Shown one piece after another: positions 43,165 to 56,356 of a stretch of 64,000 nt of DNA. Both the position numbers and the translations under genes were made by a program. How positions within the stretch are numbered: the stretch's first letter is position 1; every line of letters starts with the position of its first letter. Location: NCBI GenBank assembly GCA_024195265.1, contig JAJLRJ010000003.1:24474989-24538988 (forward strand). Reading direction: 5' to 3'. This DNA is from Dendrophyllia cribrosa. Its lineage: Eukaryota > Cnidaria > Anthozoa > Scleractinia > Dendrophylliidae. The notes beneath the pieces are model-generated. The model had not been told where the DNA came from, searched no databases, and saw nothing but the letters and a program-made list of their open reading frames with translations.

Positions 43165-44640
43165 CTTATGATCTAGTGAGAACTAGATTAGTAGTCGGTC
43201 GGTTGTGATTGTCCAGGTCAGTGTAGTTCTGAAAAGAACTGACGTTTCGACAACCTGAGCAAAAGTCATCTTCTGAGTCAAGTGAATTGTGAATCGTCAG
43301 TTGATGGTATATACGTTTGGTTATTGTTGTCATTGGTCAGTTTAGCCATGATATCATTGGCTTTAGAGACTCAAGTCAGTGATTGGTGCATTTCGATCCA
43401 TGTATTGGTAGTGTAATTTCTGTCATTGTATTGTTAGTAAAATTTGCCGGTGAGTTCAGTCTATTGTTTGTCTGTTCTGTTGACAAGTCCTTTGTTCTGT
43501 TGACAAGTCATTTTGGTAGCTGTTGGCATCTGTTCAGTGGTGTCTGTTCTAAGTTAGTAAACCAACTTTCTACAGTGAGTCGTTTGTAGTAGTCCTTTTC
43601 TAGACTATCTAGTAAGCTGAAATGACAACAAACTACAGACTACTATCTGCAGGAAACCGACTCCTACCAACATATTACTAGACTAGTCATTGTACAACCC
43701 TACATCTCACAAAGCGATGACCATAAGAACTTTGACAAGACGAGCGCAAATAGTTTGCTACTCACCTGACGGCTTAACTGACGAAACCAAGTACCTTGAC
43801 AACATTTTCAATAAGAACAACTGCAACCCAAATTTTGTTAAATGCAACATTTACAAAAACAACAAACCTAACACAACTAACGCAAAACCTGTCACCACTG
43901 CGACAATTCCATGCATCAAGGGCACTTCAGAGACTATTGCATGGATCTTACAACCTTACAACATCCGTGTCGCTCACAAACCGATTTCTACTTTACGACA
44001 ACTTCTAACAAACGTTAAAGACAAGGACGAACCTTACAACAGACAAGGAGCAGTACACAAGATCAAATGCTGCTAATGCCAGGCCCCTTATATAGGTGAG
44101 ACTGGCAGAAATCTGAACAAATGATTGACTGAACACAAACAGGCAACAAAAAATGGTGATGTCAACAATCACATTGCTGAACACAATTGACACACGAATC
44201 ACAGAATTGACTGGGACTCTGCTGAATGCATTACTTATAGCACAGACTACTACAAATGACTCACTCTAGAAAGTTGGTTTACTAACTTAGAACAGACACC
44301 ACAAAACAGATGCCAACAGCTACCTGTGGCCTACAAACGACTTGTCAACAGAACTGACAAACAATGTACTAGTAATACACAGATCATGACTGAAGATGAC
44401 TTCTGCTCAGGTTGTCGAAACGTCGGTCAATGTTAACAACAACAGTTCTTTTCAGAACTACACTAACCCGGACGATCACACTCGACAGACTACTGATACT
44501 CCTGGATTCAAACCATTTACAATGAAAACTAGGTTGTTAAGCAAAAATCTGTATTTGGAGAACCTGGAAATGGGCTTTATCATTGGTTTATTCTTCCGCT
44601 TCTACTTGCGACTCAATCTAGTTTTCACTAGATCCTAAGT
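43165..44640 (+). mobile_element. Penelope-like retroelement relic
   Basis: The coding 3' end of a Penelope-like element (next entry) is followed by the block with GGTTGTCGAAACGTCGGTCA (44410-44430). An inverted copy of that 3' block lies at the 5' side (43170-43275), and a further inverted pair sits at about 43545-43600 and 44240-44300. Penelope-like elements often carry such terminal repeats in inverted or partial form. Confidence 0.7.
43690..44385 (+). pseudogene. Penelope-like ORF end with GIY-YIG region, broken
   Basis: An open frame 43690-44076 (TIPCIKGTSETIAWIL, IRVAHKPISTLRQLL, AVHKIKCC) ends in a stop. The same frame then continues with YIGETGRNL, LTEHK and ESWFTNLEQTPQNRCQQLP, interrupted by several stops. 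YIGETGR...LTEHK is the GIY-YIG endonuclease signature of canonical Penelope-like elements. The reverse transcriptase part upstream is missing. Clearly inactive. Confidence 0.75.
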
Positions 44641-45342
44641 GATGGAGTGATGTGTGCAATTGGAAAAAAAATGGAAACCTTTTGATTCTTGCAACTCTGA
44701 TTCTGTCAAGCTTACATCTTTGCTTATACTGTAGCTCCATTGTTTGTTTTTCACTGGACCATAAGCGGTCTTATGACTCCGATTACGACTCTGACTCTGG
44801 AACAGAAAACAACTTTTGTTCGCTTGGTTGATTCCATCCTTTGTTTAATCAAACAGAATTTATTGGTTCCTTTTGTTTCTGCTTTGGATGTAAGGTGGTT
44901 ATCATGTACATGTACCCTTTCCTACTTTTACTTGCTCCCTTCATTCACTTCTCTTTTTCCTTTGCTCAATTCCTTAAGAATATAGTGATCAGGCAAAAAA
45001 GAAGTGTAAATGTTCCGAAACCAACAAGCACTCAGACATTTTTGTCATTTATTGAAAGCTGTAGTGATTGCTGACTTCCATTTGGTTACATTTTTGCGTG
45101 TTATTGTTGGTTATATCTTTGGAGCTTTGTATAGTTTTCTTAGTTCTACATTTGACTCAACAAACATCCTGAGAACCGTACCCACTGAATTTTAGCGAAC
45201 CAATTTTGCACCATTTTTGCAAACTTTAAAAGGGTAGGGCAGGAAAGAGGTAATCTTAAATTTCTTGAAATGATTTTTGGGTTTGGTAAAGTGTTTAAAA
45301 ATTAGTTTTGTTTACGTACTGGCTTGTTTCCATTGTTTTCAG
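44641..45342 (+). other. upstream flank or intron of the tetraspanin gene
   Basis: The first tetraspanin coding exon must lie 5' of 45343, but I could not find one here. The frame immediately upstream is open from about 45277 and would read SFVYVLACFHCFQ, but its end is a polypyrimidine tract and AG acceptor, so I treat it as intron. Confidence 0.4.
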
Positions 45343-45599
45343 GGAGTTTCTGCAGCTGTAATATTTGTGGCTGCATGGCTGATTAAGAAGTATGGTGATA
45401 TCACCAAGATCACGTCAGATACATACACGCTTGTACCATGTGGTATTCTGGTTGGTATTGGACTTCTCATCTTCATTACTGCTCTGTTTGGATGCTGTGG
45501 TACATGCCGCGACAACAAGTGCTGTCTCTCAACTGTAAGTCTCTATGCTTTTAGATTGTCCTGCAACTCATGCAGGCACAACCTGGGGTAGGGGAAGGG

Positions 45600-45630
<31 letters not shown>

Positions 45631-48600
45631 TTGGGGGGAGGTGGTATGCTGTTGTTCAATTTTAAGCTCTGGTCTATTTATTTCAATCCAGTTCAAATTT
45701 ACTGAACCAGTCCAATTTTTTTTTATTTAGTTTGTTGCGTCGACGAAGGAGACGCTTCCTAATCTTGTCGGCTAGGCGGAACGAATCGAGAAAAGTGTCG
45801 GTACCAAATCTGCGCCATCTTGAAACGTCACAATTGTATCCAGCATGCTTAGTGCGTCATCTAGGCGCTAGGCGGAATGAATCGAGAAAAGTGTCGGTAC
45901 CAAATCTGCGCCATCTTGAAACGTCAATACTATCCAGCATTCCCAGCGCGTGGAAATCAGGCATCATCCTGGGGAGCTTGCGGATGTGAATAATCTATTT
46001 GTCTTGATTTAGTTTCGGATATTTTACCGATTTTGGAATCGTACGGCTTAATATTTCAATGCCTACTAAAAGTACACAGTGGAAAAATTGGACAAAGGTT
46101 CTTCTCCGGACCAAGTAAGTTGTTGGGTCTCTTTGGAATCAAGCAAGAAGTTATCGGATTTTCCTCGCTACCGTTCTGGTATGTTTTGAATGTTCTATCT
46201 TGATTTTGCTGTGGTTCTCTGCCTGATTTGGGAAGCTTTCACCTAAATACCGACGTCGTTCTTCGTGATGTTCTACGGTACAGTGCAATTCGCTGTATGT
46301 CTTGTAGCAATAATTCACTGACCGACCGCGCCAGGCGAACGAAGATTAACTTTACAGTGCTCAAAATTGCGCCTGTATCGGGCGCATTTGCGACTAAAGA
46401 TTTCGCAGTTTTGGGCTAAAATTTGTCTAGCTAATAAAGGAATTTATATATTCAACAGTCTTGTGTCTTACTTGCAACTGGTAGTTGTAATTTTATCCGA
46501 AAAATCCTGCGAAATTCACGTTGAATGTTGCGTGACTTAAGAAGTTTATCACGGGAGCACTGTTTTAGGCTTTCTCAGAAATTTCTCATTTCCGGTTCCG
46601 GTATTAGTACATGTACTGAGAAGTATGATTTCAGAATCGGAGAAATAACCGAAATGAAATCAAGACAAATATACTATTTATATGTCGGAAAAATCTGAGA
46701 CCTTTCGGAGTACACAGCACGGTAGGATTTTGCCTGATCCCACGGCAATAGCGGGAATTTGTTTGATGTCGGCCCGACGTTTGTGCCTGCGTGACATATC
46801 TCGCGACATAGCCCTTTTAAGCAGTGGCTGAATTAATTCATGAAACTAAGGTACTAGGTCAAGACGAGGTGCCACGGGATAAGGAGACGCACTATAATCT
46901 ATGATTACTACTAGACAGTTTATTTTTATTTATTTATTTTTTATCAACTGTCTGAGAAGGGATTTTATATTTTGGGGTGTGGTTAAAAAAGGAGCTTGGC
47001 ATTTTTTTTGGGGGGAGAGGGAACCTGAAAATTATTCAGATGAAAATGATTTTTAGAGTATCCTTTTTGCCCCCTCCTCACCCACCAAATTAAGTCTCCA
47101 AATGTCAAACACAGAAATGCTTCCAGGTGTTGTTGGACTCCAACCCCAATCTTTTTAGCTTACAATGAAATTATTCAATTTAGCTAAAGGGAAATTTGGT
47201 GTAAAATAAGGAATGGCTTATGAGGTTTGTGTATTTATGGAACAAAATTCAGTTTGCATTGATTTTAGTTTTTAAAATTGACAGTAAAATGTCAGAAATG
47301 ATGACTGAAACATTTAAAGTTTATGGGAAAATGGGTTAGTTTTGGAAAGAATATAGGATACAATGCCCAGGGATAAGCTGGTTTCTCAAAACTTGTTTGA
47401 AACCTCAGACATGTCACATACACACTTATACCCCTACCATGGTACAAGGGGGGATGGAATATAACCCACTCTCCCCTTGTATGTTTGAGGATTAATCTGA
47501 ATCAATAACAAAGATTGAGAGCTGAAGGACATTCAAGCACTCAGACTTAAGCACTTGTCTGGATTTACATGTGATGAGCACCTCATGTTTACCCTTAAAA
47601 GGTATGACAAGGGTCCCAGTGACTTTTGTATTGGAGTCTACCAACCCCTGGGATGTTTGCACGCATCAAATATTCACCAGATAAGAGGAAGCCTAGCTTC
47701 CAGATTTGTAACTTGGGTTTCCCTTCTTTTAAAGCAATAATTTGGTTTATTGGTTTTAAACAATAATTTTAAGATAACTGAAAAATTAGTGTCAGTCATT
47801 AATTTTAGGATATTCTTTTGTTGTTTTAAATATAGTTCTTTGTGCTACTGCTCATTGTATTTTCACTGGAGATTGCAGCTGGAGTGATGGGCTTTGTTTA
47901 CAAGGACAAGGTATTGAAAACAAACATTTAATGTTTGACTGTCAAATAGTATACAGCTGAAAACATTTGCTGAAAAGCATGTCATAAAATTAATAACCAT
48001 GTCAATTTTTAAATTCAATCACTTGCCAGGCTGAAAAAATAGAAAATCCTTATACTATATAATAATTAATATGGTCTTCTTTCATTTGACTTGATTTGAA
48101 GCTTTCCCTGCATCATTAATTTTAAAAGTTGATGTCCTTCGAGGTTTCACAGATTGAGAAAATTGGCCATTATTAGAACAAGTTGTTTTACAAGTTTACA
48201 ATAAGTGATTACTTGCACATCTTTATAATACAGCCTGAGCAAACTAAATAGGAGATGTGTCACTGTGTATTGTGGTTCAAATTCTTTTCAAACCAGTTTT
48301 AACTTTTATTTTTCTTTGTGTCAAATCCACAATATGTTCTTATACAAAGGAAAACAAAAATCAAACAGGTTTGAAAATAATATTTTCAACGGTTTTCAAA
48401 GAAAAAATTGAACCATAATGATGTGCAGGCTACAGTCAGTCTGGCCTTGAAAGTTTTGGAACTGTTAAAACCTTCGCAATCCTCAAATACTGGTAGTGGT
48501 AAGTGCCACAGCAGTTTACGAGTAAAATACATTAAATTGAATATTCTAGGCACTGAAGGCATTCAATGATTGATTGTTTATCTCTTACAGGCACAGGGTT

Positions 48601-51600
48601 TTATAAATGATGGTTTCATTGCTGCAATAAATAAATATGACAACAAGCAAACAAGTTTGGATAAGGCAGTGGATGATTTCCAAAAGAATGTTAGTATAAA
48701 TGACAAGTTAGGCATAAAAAAAATTATTGTTTACTATTAAATGTGTTAATCGTAAAAGTCTAGACACATTTTTGTTTTATCATATCCAATAAATTTTTTG
48801 AAATGAAATGGTAAATGAATATGAATATTAACTGGTACATGTATGTAGTTTCATATTGGAAGTGAAGTGCTGCCACATTGCAAGATGTGTCACACTGACT
48901 AAGAATCTTGAAAACGTCATTTTGCGGCTACATTTGCATTCACTTCAAAAGTGTCGGAAACACAGACTAGCTAGTTACAAGATTTAGCCAAAACCAATAA
49001 CAACCATCAGGAAACTCTGATATATGGCCTTTTTTTTCAACAGTAAGTACAAGCAGGCATCGATTTGTATTTTTCAGTACTCTGGTCTTTTGACACAGTG
49101 GACAAACTATTTTAGTAATTGTGTGCAATCTCGCAAACAAAGTGTGCTGTGTCTTCTTGTTTTAGAAGGTTAACGCGCTACTTTGTTAGACTGCTCATAT
49201 TATCCCAATACTCCCTATCATCAGATCATGAAATAACATGCATGCAGATTCCCAAGACCTTTATTTTCTAATATGTCTAATACAACAACGTCCAAGTATA
49301 TGCTCCCACAGCATCTTGTTCCACAGAGATGCAGCAACTACATTGGCCTGGAGAAGAACCTTTGTCCTTGTTCAACTGATTTCCAGCGTACTTTTAGACA
49401 TTACCAAGTCGAATGGACAGCATAAGCTGCTTGAAAACCAGTCGAAAATGGCAGCGAAAGTTGTGCATGGATGCATGCTCGAGTTGGCTTGTCATCACTT
49501 TGTTTTGATTGGATGCCGAGGCTCTCCCGAGACTGCCGACGGTTTCATAGTAGATCTTCTTCCGCTCTTGATTGGTTCTCAAACAATTCATTGTTACTTT
49601 CGAAAAACTGAGACAGACAGAAAGACAGACGTTAAAATTCTCGATTCTACACGATTAGTAAACTGCCTCCCGGCAGCAATTAATTTAAAATTAGTTAAGT
49701 CACCAAAAATAATTCTTTCGTCCTGGGATAACTTTCGTCCCAGGATGACTTTCATCCCAGGATGAGTTCATCTTGGTGTATGCTCATTTTCTTTTTTATG
49801 TTTACTTGGTTTCATCCCAGGACCAGTTTATCTCTGCCCAGCTAAGCACCAGGATAAAATGTTATCCCAGAATAAAACATGATAAAAAATTCCATGTGAA
49901 ATTCCAACAGTTCAAACAGCTGTTTTGTTTTGATGAGCTCTGAATTTCACCAGTTCATGTTAGTCAATGCTCAACTAACTTATTTCTTACATTATGTACA
50001 ATTCAAAGATCAATTTATGGGGGAAAAAATATTGTTTGTGTCATTTACACTCGGCTGAGGTCAACACTCGCTTTGTCTTGGATGAGTTGACTTTCATCCT
50101 GGTATCCTGCCTGGGATGAAACCACTCAAAACGTATAAACATAAATTTGTTTCGTCTAGGTATGACACTCATCCTGGGATAAAACTTATCTTGGCTTTCA
50201 TGTTAACAGGCCCTTATAAAGACTGTATGTATAACTACTGCTGCTTTGAACAAGTAATGTTGTGCTTGCTTGGTTCATGCCCCAGTACTTCAGCCCACTG
50301 TTAAGTCTGTACATTTTTTGGTGCACAATAAATTTATTTATATTCTATCTATCAATCTATCTATCAGTCTATCTCCCTTTAATTCCCTCTATCTAATCAG
50401 ATGATTATTGCAATTGGTCAGCCACTCTATTCTGGCCTTGGGAGCTCTGAGATTGTTAGGCTATTATATCCTTATCATTGATTTATTTAGTTTTTAATAT
50501 CTTACAGTTGAAGTGTTGTGGCAGTAAAAGCCCAGCTGATTGGTTGACATCACCATACTATAAAGATAATTTGCAATATCCCAAATCCTGTTGCCCTGAA
50601 GGGACACTGGTTTGTAAGCCCTTGGTCACCCCACATTACAAGGAGGTATGAATCAATTTTATGCACCTTAATTATAGCTAAAGGGTGTAGCTAGGCAGTA
50701 TTTAAGACAGCAGGTCCAATATTATTTTGAGACAGTCCATGATTAGTATCTAAGTAAGAGAGTTTGCAAGCATCAAAAGTGTAAATTAACCTCTAGGGGA
50801 TCTCCAAGACATTTTAAAATATTTGGAGTTTAAAAAGTTGCATTTTTGTGGATTTTGACCCTAGCATTTTTTTCAAAATTAGCTATAATCAGTTTGTTCA
50901 ATCAATGTTTTAAGGTCATTAATGCTTCTCTCGGTTTATTATAATATTTATCTCCATCATAATTATATATTATGCCACCAAATATTTCCTATAAATCAGT
51001 CTTCCATAATAAATTGCTGTTGCAATAATGCTGGTTCTATAATATACAAGACATTAATTTTAATTGATCAATTTTGTTATGTTAAGCTGTAGAGCTTGCG
51101 ACGTACATAAAAATGCACCACTATGTGTAAAAGCATAATTAAGTATCAGTACAAAATAATACAAGCTTAAGAAAAGGAAGTTTTCATTTTTCTTCTGCTT
51201 GCGCTTATATATGTTTCATTGTCGAATCAACTGTGCAAACTGGAGTAACACAAGGAAAAAGAAATAAAATTTGGTATTCGGTGTTGTTTTTGAAAGGGCT
51301 GCTTAGACAAGCTGACAGAGGATGTTAAGGACAACCTTAGTTATGTCTTGGGAACTGCTATTGGGCTCGCTGTGCTGCAAGTAAGTGCCGATTGCATTTT
51401 TCAGATGATATGAAATCATTATACGTAGGCTACACTGCAGTTGTGCTACAAAGTCACATAATTATGTTACACCAAAATTCCACAAGGGTTTGGTTTCCTT
51501 CACAATGTGTTTCCTTATTGTTTTAAATCCTCTTTTCACAAAGGGTCTATGTGCTTTTGGCTCTGTAAAACTACCCTAAGAGTCACAAATTATGCTTTTC

Positions 51601-51890
51601 CTGCTTACATCTGCACAAGGTTCAGTTCCTCTCAGTTAGAATTCCTGACTAAAATAATTATTGTTTCATGCAAGATACAAGAAAATATGAAACGTACACT
51701 TGTGGTTTTGTCTACTTAACACCATACACTATACAACAGATAAAATTAATATTATTTTTTGCTGTGCAGTGAGACTTAAAGATTAATAATTACTTGTTGA
51801 CAGCTATTGGGAATGATTGGAGCTTGTTACCTGATGTGCTGTAGTCAAGAGTCTGGATATCTGAGACTTGAAGGAGGAATACGAGTCTGA
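45343..51890 (+). CDS. tetraspanin (six exons seen, first exon missing)
   Basis: Exons: 45343-45534, 47836-47910, 48591-48689, 50508-50645, 51297-51380, 51804-51890. All junctions are GT/AG and all phase 0, giving 224 aa from the second half of TM1 to the stop. TM1 end: VSAAVIFVAAWLI. TM2: CGILVGIGLLIFITALFGCC. TM3: FFVLLLIVFSLEIAAGVMGF. TM4: LGTAIGLAVLQLLGMIGACY. The large extracellular loop has the tetraspanin hallmarks KCCG and PKSCC plus two more cysteines (six in all). The tail CCSQESGYLRLEGG has juxtamembrane cysteines (possible palmitoylation) and a YxxPhi-like YLRL sorting motif. Tetraspanins organise membrane microdomains with integrins and other partners. The N-terminal exon (about 20 aa) was not located. 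Confidence 0.88.
45603..45630 (+). repeat. poly(G) tract, 28 bp, in tetraspanin intron
   Basis: G run about 70 bp after the splice donor at 45535, followed by further G-rich DNA. Confidence 0.95.
45771..45955 (+). repeat. tandem duplication of a 96-bp unit in tetraspanin intron
   Basis: Two copies beginning GCTAGGCGGAA and sharing 'gaatcgagaaaagtgtcggt' and 'ctgcgccatcttgaaacgtc' lie head to tail with a 96-bp period. Confidence 0.8.
49719..50190. repeat. inverted-repeat element in tetraspanin intron
   Basis: Several copies of 'cctgggat' or 'atcccagg' face each other: a cluster at 49719-49870 ('tttcatcccaggatga') and the opposite orientation at 50095-50185 ('cctgggatgaaac'). Probably a decayed foldback MITE. 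The overlapping ORF at 49238-49765 has no known domain. Confidence 0.5.
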
Positions 51891-52942
51891 TTCCAAGAAC
51901 GAGACTGCTGTGAATGAAGTAACTTCAGAAAACAAGAGCATTCATAGTAATGTCACTTTATAAATAATGACACTGCACATCAATCTTAAAGAAGTTTGAA
52001 AATAGATATTAATAATATATTTTAAGCTGAATTAGTCACTTACTATACACTGTAGGTTGATTACCAAGGTACTGTATATGTGATGCAACACTAAAAAAGG
52101 GGCTGAAGTATTTAATATTTCTCTGGAGCAAGAGAAACTAGGGGGATAGAGAGGGAAAGTTAGGGCATTGGCTGGGATATGCGAATTTCAACAAGAGTTA
52201 TTGTTAGACTTTGTAACATGGAAATTGGTTTCCCAAGACGTCTGCAAATCTTCAGTGTGATCAGAGCATGCCAAGGTGACATTATGTAATCGAGGCTGTT
52301 GAATATTCAGTATGGCTTTCCCTAATGGAATTTACTGGCGTTTGCAGACATTTCGGGAAACAGACTTCCGTTTCCATGACATCTAAAAATAAGTTACTGT
52401 AAGTGACATTCACATATCCCTTGAATATATGTGAATATACGTGAATATACTGGGCGTCTACCTCCCTGTCCCCTTATTTTATTTCATCTCCAGAGCAAAT
52501 TTACAGTATTATGAATCAAACATCAATATTATACAGGTCCTAAAACATACAGGTCGATCAGTGATCACCAAAGATAAATTGTCTCAGTTGAAGTTTTTAA
52601 AAACATCTTCTCTCAGCAACTAGCTACTATAAGAAATTCAGTAAGGAAAATAAAAACAATGTTGTTTTTGCATTCCTAAATTCTGTTTAATATTTAAGCT
52701 CGACAGGATATTTGTGTAACTGTTTAGTTGTCATTTGCTGGATGTTTCTTTTTTCTTTTTCTAAATAATGTTTTTGACAACTTAACAGACAAGATCATGT
52801 TAATAGTGAAGTGACCTTTCTCCGGCTGCATCCATGCTTTTTCATTAAGTTATTGAATTGTTATATTTTCAATAATTGTCACCAGTGATGTGCAAGGTCC
52901 TGTAAGGAGCATAATTTAAAATTTACATATAGTAAAGAATTA
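51891..52942 (+). other. tetraspanin 3' flank
   Basis: Probable 3' UTR followed by intergenic DNA. AATAAA-like strings occur (for example near 52648), but no polyadenylation site can be fixed. No other gene seen. Confidence 0.4.
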
Positions 52943-53480
52943 TTAAAGTGCCCCTGTGATCAAATTTTTGATTTTCATTTTTTTACATTTTCATGTACAA
53001 TTAGATTTTCTTACTCATCTTGCCAAATTTCAATTCATTACAAACATCAGAAGTCATTTTACTTTAACAATTATGTCCGAGAATTTACGGCCGCCATTAA
53101 TCAACCTTGTTCCAAGGCTTGGTTGCGAATGGGAGAAAGTGACGTCAAAGACTCAAACATACCTCACGGGTTGAAATTATAATAACAATAAGTATTGAAA
53201 ATCACGCGAAAAGCAACAAAAACTTTGTACTTGTTCTTCGTGCAATTTTCTATGCTTATTGTTATTATAATTTCAACCTGTGAGATATGTTTGAGTCTTT
53301 GACGTCACTTTCTCCCATTCGCAACCAAGCCTTGGATCAAGGTTGATTAATGGCGGCCGTAAATTCTCGGAAATAAATGTTAAAATAAAAAGACTTCTGG
53401 CAAGATGAGTAAGAAAGTCTAATTGTACACGAAAGCGTAAAAAAATGAAAATCAAAAATTTGATCACAGGGGCACTTTAA
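52943..53480. mobile_element. TTAA-bounded foldback MITE, 538 bp
   Basis: Ends TTAAAGTGCCCCTGTGATCA in inverted orientation. The arms match over about 230 bp each, including 'gacgtcactttctcccattc' against its complement. Mirror ORFs on the two strands are products of this symmetry. Confidence 0.85.
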
Positions 53481-53810
53481 GTTTGACTATTATTAAACTG
53501 TAGAGTGCTGGCTTAGGTTACTATTATACGCCATGATACACTGTCACCACACAGAGGTGATTAGTTAGGAACACAATAAAATGTGATTCTGGTTGTAATG
53601 TACTGTAAAATAACTATTAGTGATACCGTTGGTGTATAGTAAGTAAGGGCTGTCATAACTATAATAATTATTATGGCTGGCAACTGTGGCAACTCAAAGT
53701 TTGAAAATTGACTAAAGGACAGCACCCAAGAGAGGCTATCTTCAATGCATTTTCCTTGTTTAGCTGGCAACCAGCCCTGGTAAGTTGTTCCTGTTTAAAG
53801 TTTGTCAACC

Positions 53811-54285
53811 TTAAAGTGCCTATCACCCCTAGAAAGTTATTTTCAGAATCAACTCTATGTACATTGAATAGTTGAATGGTAAAATATTTCTTGTTTTGAA
53901 CGTCGTGTTTGTGAGTTATAGAGATTATTTTGAATTTACAAAATGCTAATTAGATGACGTCAACCCGGGAATTTGCCATTATTTCTATGCCAATTTACAA
54001 AGCGCAGTTCACAGCTTGAGGATAATTAATTTGATAAATATTAAAAATAAACTGTGGATAGTCAATTATTGATTCATTAAAAATATTACTTGGAGGTGTA
54101 AACAAGTAGTTGTATTAATAATAAATGATTCCCGGGTTGATGTCATCTAATTAGCATTTTGTAAATTCAAATCTCTATAACTCACTAACACGACGTTCAA
54201 AACAAGAAATATTTTACCATTCAACTATTCAATGTACATAGAGTTGATTCTGAAAATAACTTTCCAGGGGTGATAGGCACTTTAA
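53811..54285. mobile_element. TTAA-bounded foldback MITE, 475 bp
   Basis: Ends TTAAAGTGCCTATCACCCCT and (reverse complement) TTAAAGTGCCTATCACCCCT. The arms match over roughly 170 bp ('gaaagttattttcagaatca', 'tacaaaatgctaattagatg'). Confidence 0.85.
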
Positions 54286-54828
54286 GAGCCTTGAGTGGAG
54301 ATGGCCATGATATTTCTTTATACCACATTTATTCAGGACAAGAAAAAAGGTTTTGATTTCATATTAAAATTATTTATAATAAAAACTATTTCTTTGACAT
54401 TTAATGATTCATTATTAATATAATAATAAATCATTAATAAATCATAATAATATTATTATTATATATTATGTTAACAAAATTTTATACACTTTTTTGTTAT
54501 GGGTTTCAATAATTTCTATTAAGCTTAGTAGACTTTATGGTAGATTTAAATGCTTTTTGATTAACCACCACTTTTTTGGATCAATAAAATTAATATGCAT
54601 TCTTACCAGGAGTTGTATCATGATTGTATCATTAAAAGAAAATTTTGTCAAAGTTCTGTGTGATAATGAAATTCCTGGACTGGTAAAATATTAATTTTGG
54701 TTACTGCATGTTTGAAAAGAAGGACGACAATATAATGCAGGAACTGATGGTATTGTAGAGTTGCATATCATTTTTATTAAAAATTATAAATAGATATATA
54801 TGGCTTCCACCAGAAACCCATAAGTGGG

Positions 54829-55101
54829 TTCATAGTTAATAGAACAAACTGGTTATGAAACTCAGTCAGTCCTTTGTTATATGTTTTTGTTCTCCATTTC
54901 TTTTGTTTGTTTGCCTTGACCCTGCACAAAACACAAAAGGTATTAAAATGCATATGAGCAACTGACCAGTAGAAACATTTGGGCTCACACGTTAAACAAA
55001 ACAATGTGCAGGGTCACGGTTCGTTCAACATAAAACAAAGCAGCTTTGTACACTCTTTGAAATTTGTTGAGCTTCATAACCAGTTTGTTCTATTAACTAT
55101 G
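54829..55101. mobile_element. 273-bp inverted-repeat MITE
   Basis: The block TTCATAGTTAATAGAACAAA and its continuation 'ctggttatgaaactca' appear inverted at the right end as 'gcttcataaccag' + 'tttgttctattaactatg'. 'gaccctgcacaa' near 54920 is likewise mirrored by 'tgtgcagggtc' near 55005. Confidence 0.7.
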
Positions 55102-56308
55102 GTGGGTTGAAACGTGCAACTGTCTCTTGTATGCTTCAAAACAAGCTTCTGATTATTCAATTTGCTTAGAAGTTGTTACAGCCATATTTGGAAAATCACG
55201 ATAAAAATATTAGCCAATCAATTTGCTAGAACAACTTGCTTCGGCCAATCTCGAGGGACCGAGGGGTTTCCAAATATGATACTAAGCAAAAAATAAATAT
55301 TCGGAAGCTATGAATGCGCCTCTATTCAAAATCTCAACCACAATTTGCAATGGAATGTTGGACACTTAAGTCAATCATTTTTTATCATGTGAAAAGAGAC
55401 TCAGGTCACTTAAACAATCAGATGCAATCAATGCAATTTAAAATTTAAGAAAAATGACTAATGGAAGAAGCCTCAGCTGGTCACGAAACCTTAACTTTAT
55501 TACTTAATCCTGCTTTATATTGAGTTATTCTGTGAAAGCTACAAAATTGTATTAGCACTCTTCCTTGAATTTCTTAAGTGCCTTCCTAAAAATAAAGTCA
55601 CTGTAAAAAAAGTCTAGAATTAATGCATGGAGTTGGAGAACTTGGATAATTTACTCTAGGTTTATTGTCAAGTACTTAGCGCCTATAAAAGGCCAAAATT
55701 CAGTCTCCAATGAAATAGGCTCCCTGGTCATTTATTGGTGAACTAACAGAAATTGAGTTTTGCACTTCCAGTCTACTTCATTTCACATCCGATCGCGTAG
55801 AAAATGATTTTTATTTCTATTAAACTTTGCCCAGATAAACAATGGGATTTTGTGTTACTAAACTTGCAGTTGAAGTTTGTTTGTTATGGCAAAAATTTAA
55901 AATAAGGTCCAAAGGGACAAATAAATGTTGCAGTCTGCAAGTAAACATTTTTTGCACAGCCTGGCTTTTTGTACCCCGGGTGCCAGAGGTTTTTTTTATA
56001 GTGAAAACCAGCGAGTTTGAGCAGCAAAGCTGCAACAGCGAGATCATTTCACTCATGATATTCAGAGAATGGACCTCTGAATCCAGGGTAAGCTTTTTGT
56101 GCTCGAAAAGCTGTCAGGACTTGAGAAACACATGACAGAGATCAAAGTTGGAAAGGATCCATATTTCCCCATCACCTGCAGACAACAGATTAAAATTTTC
56201 CTTGAAAAAGTTATGGGCTACTCAGTACTTACAAGGTCGACCTTCATAGTTTGACGACTGAAAGAAAACACTGTCAGCTTTCATGAGCTGGTGGATGTGT
56301 GTGGGGTT

Positions 56309-56356
56309 GGGGGGGGGGGGGGGGGGGCAATGCCTACCCCCCCCCCCCCCCCCCCC
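56309..56356 (+). repeat. poly(G)/poly(C) perfect hairpin
   Basis: A run of 19 G (56309-56327), nine bases 'caatgccta', then 20 C (56337-56356). It could form a stem of about 19 G:C pairs, or a G-quadruplex on one strand facing an i-motif. Confidence 0.9.

Noticed and set aside
45277..45342. Possible N-terminal extension of the tetraspanin
   Set aside because: The segment ends in a pyrimidine tract and AG acceptor and lacks an ATG in good context. The family needs a proper TM1 exon, so it is more likely intron.
49238..49765. 175-codon ORF in a tetraspanin intron
   Set aside because: Overlaps an inverted-repeat element and shows no recognisable domain.
52956..53467. Similar ORFs on opposite strands starting MIKFLIFIFL
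   Set aside because: Mirror readings of the two arms of a foldback MITE.
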